Below, piece by piece: positions 6,571-7,924 of a stretch of DNA of 7,924 nucleotides (the stretch's first letter is position 1; each line of letters opens with the position of its first letter). The notes beneath the pieces were generated by a model. The model saw only the letters and a program-made list of their open reading frames with translations. It searched no databases and was not told the DNA's origin. The stretch is from positions 1 through 7,924 of the forward strand of contig JAJFMG010000071.1 of NCBI GenBank assembly GCA_021772295.1. Direction: 5' to 3'. A program made the position numbers and the translations under genes. The stretch is from Chlamydiota bacterium. Lineage in GTDB: Bacteria; Chlamydiota; Chlamydiia; Chlamydiales; Simkaniaceae.

Positions 6571-7924
6571 TTACTCCATTTGTTTTTTTACAAAATCCAT
6601 AAAATCATATATATTAACTTCTGTATTAAAAGGATTGCATTCCAGGCTAAGTTCTTCTTGATGTGTTTCTCTATAGGCTTTTAATTTCAATAGATATTGA
6701 TAGAACATCGAATCATCTATTTTTATTGACTCCGCATAAGATATAAGTTCATCAATCGAAGGTGTTTTATTTTGATATGCCATTCTAACTTTTAATCGAT
6801 CAACCACTTGCAATGGCAGTTTTTGATGTTGAGTGAGCGTAGTAAAATTTGGATGGACGAAATCAGGACTACATACATCTATTTCTTCCAAAACTTTCTC
6901 CAATGTTTCGCCATAATGTTGGATTAGCTCTAAACACCTATCACATACTGGTGTAGGAGTCCCATTGTTTCCCGGGTCAGGTAGACAATAGTTTTCTGCA
7001 ACATCACTTATTTCAATATGAATAGAAATCTTGGGATCATCAAGCATATTTTGAATTAAAGCTTCAAGTTCTTTGAGCTTATAGTCCGCTAACACGGTTT
7101 CGTGTATTTGGGAATCCTCTACAAGGCTCAAAAGTTTTTTCCAGAGATGATTAATATAAGCTTCAGGAGTTCCATTAATGCCATTCATTCCAGCAATTCT
7201 TTGTTTAATCTTCTCATATACTTCTAACTCTGTAGCCCCCATTCTCTCATCAGGGCTGTAAATTCGAGCAATTCTTCGCTTAATCTTCTTATAGTCTTCT
7301 AACTTTGTAGGCTCTGTTGGTTCTGTAAAATTTTCTACTGTACTGGCTATAAGCTTGCATTGTTTGATATATCCAAGGCTTTGTATTTTCTCAAAGATGT
7401 CTTCAATTCCTTTAAGTTCAATCCCATTTAAGACTCTCATCAAATAGCCTTGAAGGATTGGTGGATAAGAAAATTTAGAGCACTTGTCAGTAAGAATTTC
7501 TTCGAGAATTTCTAAATAGGGCTTAGTGGCTTGAAAAGTTGTATAAGGAATATTAAAGGGAGTCATTACTCGTTTTTCTTGCTCTTCTTGTGTAAGGCTT
7601 GCAAAAGTAATTCTTGCTATACAAATAAGAAGATAAACGTTTTTTAAATGAGGCTTTAGTGCAAAACAGGGCCATAGGTTCTCGGTATGTGTTATAAAAT
7701 AGTTTTCTATGTTTGAACTGAGCGATTCAATCTGGTTATCATCAAATTGAATGTCAGCTGAGCTTAGAGCTTTGCGCAGTATAGCTTGTAATACTGAGGC
7801 ATCAATTTTTGGAAGTAATAGATATTTATTTTGAATGGGAGAAGAGTATTCAGTAATTTCAAGCTCTTTTAAGAGTATTCCGGTAAGCTCTAGGGCAATA
7901 TTCTCGTCATGTGTGATGAAAAAG
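6571..7924 (-). CDS. Hypothetical protein, 5' end beyond the right edge, 3' end frameshifted
   Basis: The frame is open from the right edge (first full codon 7923-7921) to TAA at 6573-6571, giving 450 visible residues. An ATG at 7566 is internal: 119 sense codons with coding-like content precede it (including ILLKELEITEYSSP, YLLLPKIDASVLQAILRKAL and SLTQEEQEKRV), so it is not taken as the start. The protein is mostly helical and charged, with no signal peptide or membrane segment in view and no domain I recognise. Features: a 25-residue tandem duplication (LEDYKKIKRRIAR / LEVYEKIKQRIAG), a TEPTEPT stretch just before it, and a single C-x-x-C pair (CDRC) after a PTPV segment. The end VKKQME-stop follows the A7 tract; the -1 frame continues as clear coding sequence for 119 residues, so this stop is probably secondary. 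It converges on the plus-strand pseudogene. Confidence 0.6.
   Translation of the reverse strand, partial: FFITHDENIALELTGILLKELEITEYSSPIQNKYLLLPKIDASVLQAILRKALSSADIQFDDNQIESLSSNIENYFITHTENLWPCFALKPHLKNVYLLICIARITFASLTQEEQEKRVMTPFNIPYTTFQATKPYLEILEEILTDKCSKFSYPPILQGYLMRVLNGIELKGIEDIFEKIQSLGYIKQCKLIASTVENFTEPTEPTKLEDYKKIKRRIARIYSPDERMGATELEVYEKIKQRIAGMNGINGTPEAYINHLWKKLLSLVEDSQIHETVLADYKLKELEALIQNMLDDPKISIHIEISDVAENYCLPDPGNNGTPTPVCDRCLELIQHYGETLEKVLEEIDVCSPDFVHPNFTTLTQHQKLPLQVVDRLKVRMAYQNKTPSIDELISYAESIKIDDSMFYQYLLKLKAYRETHQEELSLECNPFNTEVNIYDFMDFVKKQME
6583..6589 (-). other. A7 tract at frame break (candidate -1 slip site)
   Basis: On the minus strand the codons read GTA AAA AAA CAA ATG GAG TAA. 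The heptamer A-AAA-AAA has the X-XXY-YYZ layout of -1 slippery sites such as that of E. coli dnaX. A -1 slip gives AAA AAA ACA AAT GGA GTA and enters the downstream frame, 9 bases before the zero-frame stop. I see no obvious stimulatory stem-loop or upstream Shine-Dalgarno, so a fixed one-base deletion is the simpler reading. Confidence 0.5.
7193..7310 (-). repeat. 75-bp-period tandem duplication inside coding sequence
   Basis: Segments 7193-7235 and 7268-7310 match at 37 of 43 bases by my count, with a period of 75 bases (25 codons), so the frame is kept. At protein level the copies are KLEDYKKIKRRIA and ELEVYEKIKQRIA, a basic amphipathic helix. The remaining 32 bases of the unit are diverged. 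It is likely a simple in-frame internal duplication. Confidence 0.7.

Larger units (their letters stand above)
6224..6604 (-). pseudogene. Frame-shifted 3' segment of the minus-strand hypothetical gene
   Basis: This frame is open from a TGA at 6607-6605 down to TGA at 6226-6224 and has no credible start of its own; an in-frame TTG at 6505 lacks a ribosome site. The coding-like sequence begins upstream of that TTG (TNGVKSTLYQYLIGFDPDNY, then ALENKLLQFTEQEEEDIQ). It joins exactly to the preceding gene if translation or the template slips -1 at the A7 tract 6583-6589, giving DFVKK-TNGVKS. It then adds 119 residues. The last 21 codons run through the terminator hairpin, and the final residues are hydrophobic (VALAGATVCFL). 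If one G were missing from the G5 run near 6332-6336, the chain would end SPGEQGLINLKISSS at a TAG (6297-6295) just before the hairpin. That may be the ancestral end. Function unknown. Confidence 0.55.

Noticed and set aside
1..7924. CRISPR array, tRNA/rRNA genes, insertion sequence ends
   Set aside because: No regularly spaced repeats, cloverleaf-like sequence, transposase motif or terminal inverted repeats were seen.

Overview
AT-rich window with one large multi-gene block on the minus strand and two decayed-looking convergent genes at the right. The large protein is an RHS/YD-repeat protein with a Sec signal peptide. Host-restricted bacteria such as environmental Chlamydiota (Parachlamydia/Simkania/Rhabdochlamydia-like) encode proteins of this general kind. 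I recognise no taxon-diagnostic gene, so that placement is a weak inference.

Left block (minus strand, read from 5474 down to 1). An apparent operon runs in this order: (1) a 1379-aa RHS/YD-repeat protein ending at the RHS core with no toxin tip; (2) a 71-aa signal-peptide plus single-membrane-segment protein; (3) a 238-aa secreted protein whose middle resembles the PsbP/DcrB (DUF1795-like) fold; (4) a 68-aa protein with the same layout as (2) and a related Ser/His-rich tail; (5) a putative lipoprotein that overlaps (4) by ATGA and runs off the left edge. Gaps are 72, 9, 12 and -4 bases. All five products carry export signals, so this looks like an envelope or secretion module built around an RHS shell protein. 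I know of no named system with this composition.

Right block. A plus-strand gene (5633-6250, possibly starting at 5568) stays in one coding-quality frame but is cut by two in-frame TAG codons, and its 5' end may be frameshifted. Converging on it is a minus-strand gene open through the right edge. Its frame breaks at an A7 tract (6583-6589) and resumes in the -1 frame as coding-quality sequence. A strong 15-bp hairpin followed by T5 lies inside that gene's present 3' end, suggesting that its original stop was earlier, at 6295-6297. These are either decaying pseudogenes or, less likely, recoded genes. The intact 4.1-kb rhs gene, which includes an A9 tract, argues against general homopolymer sequencing error.

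The intergenic stretch 5475-5632 lies between the divergent rhs gene and the plus-strand gene. It should hold promoters for both, but I cannot assign convincing -35/-10 boxes.
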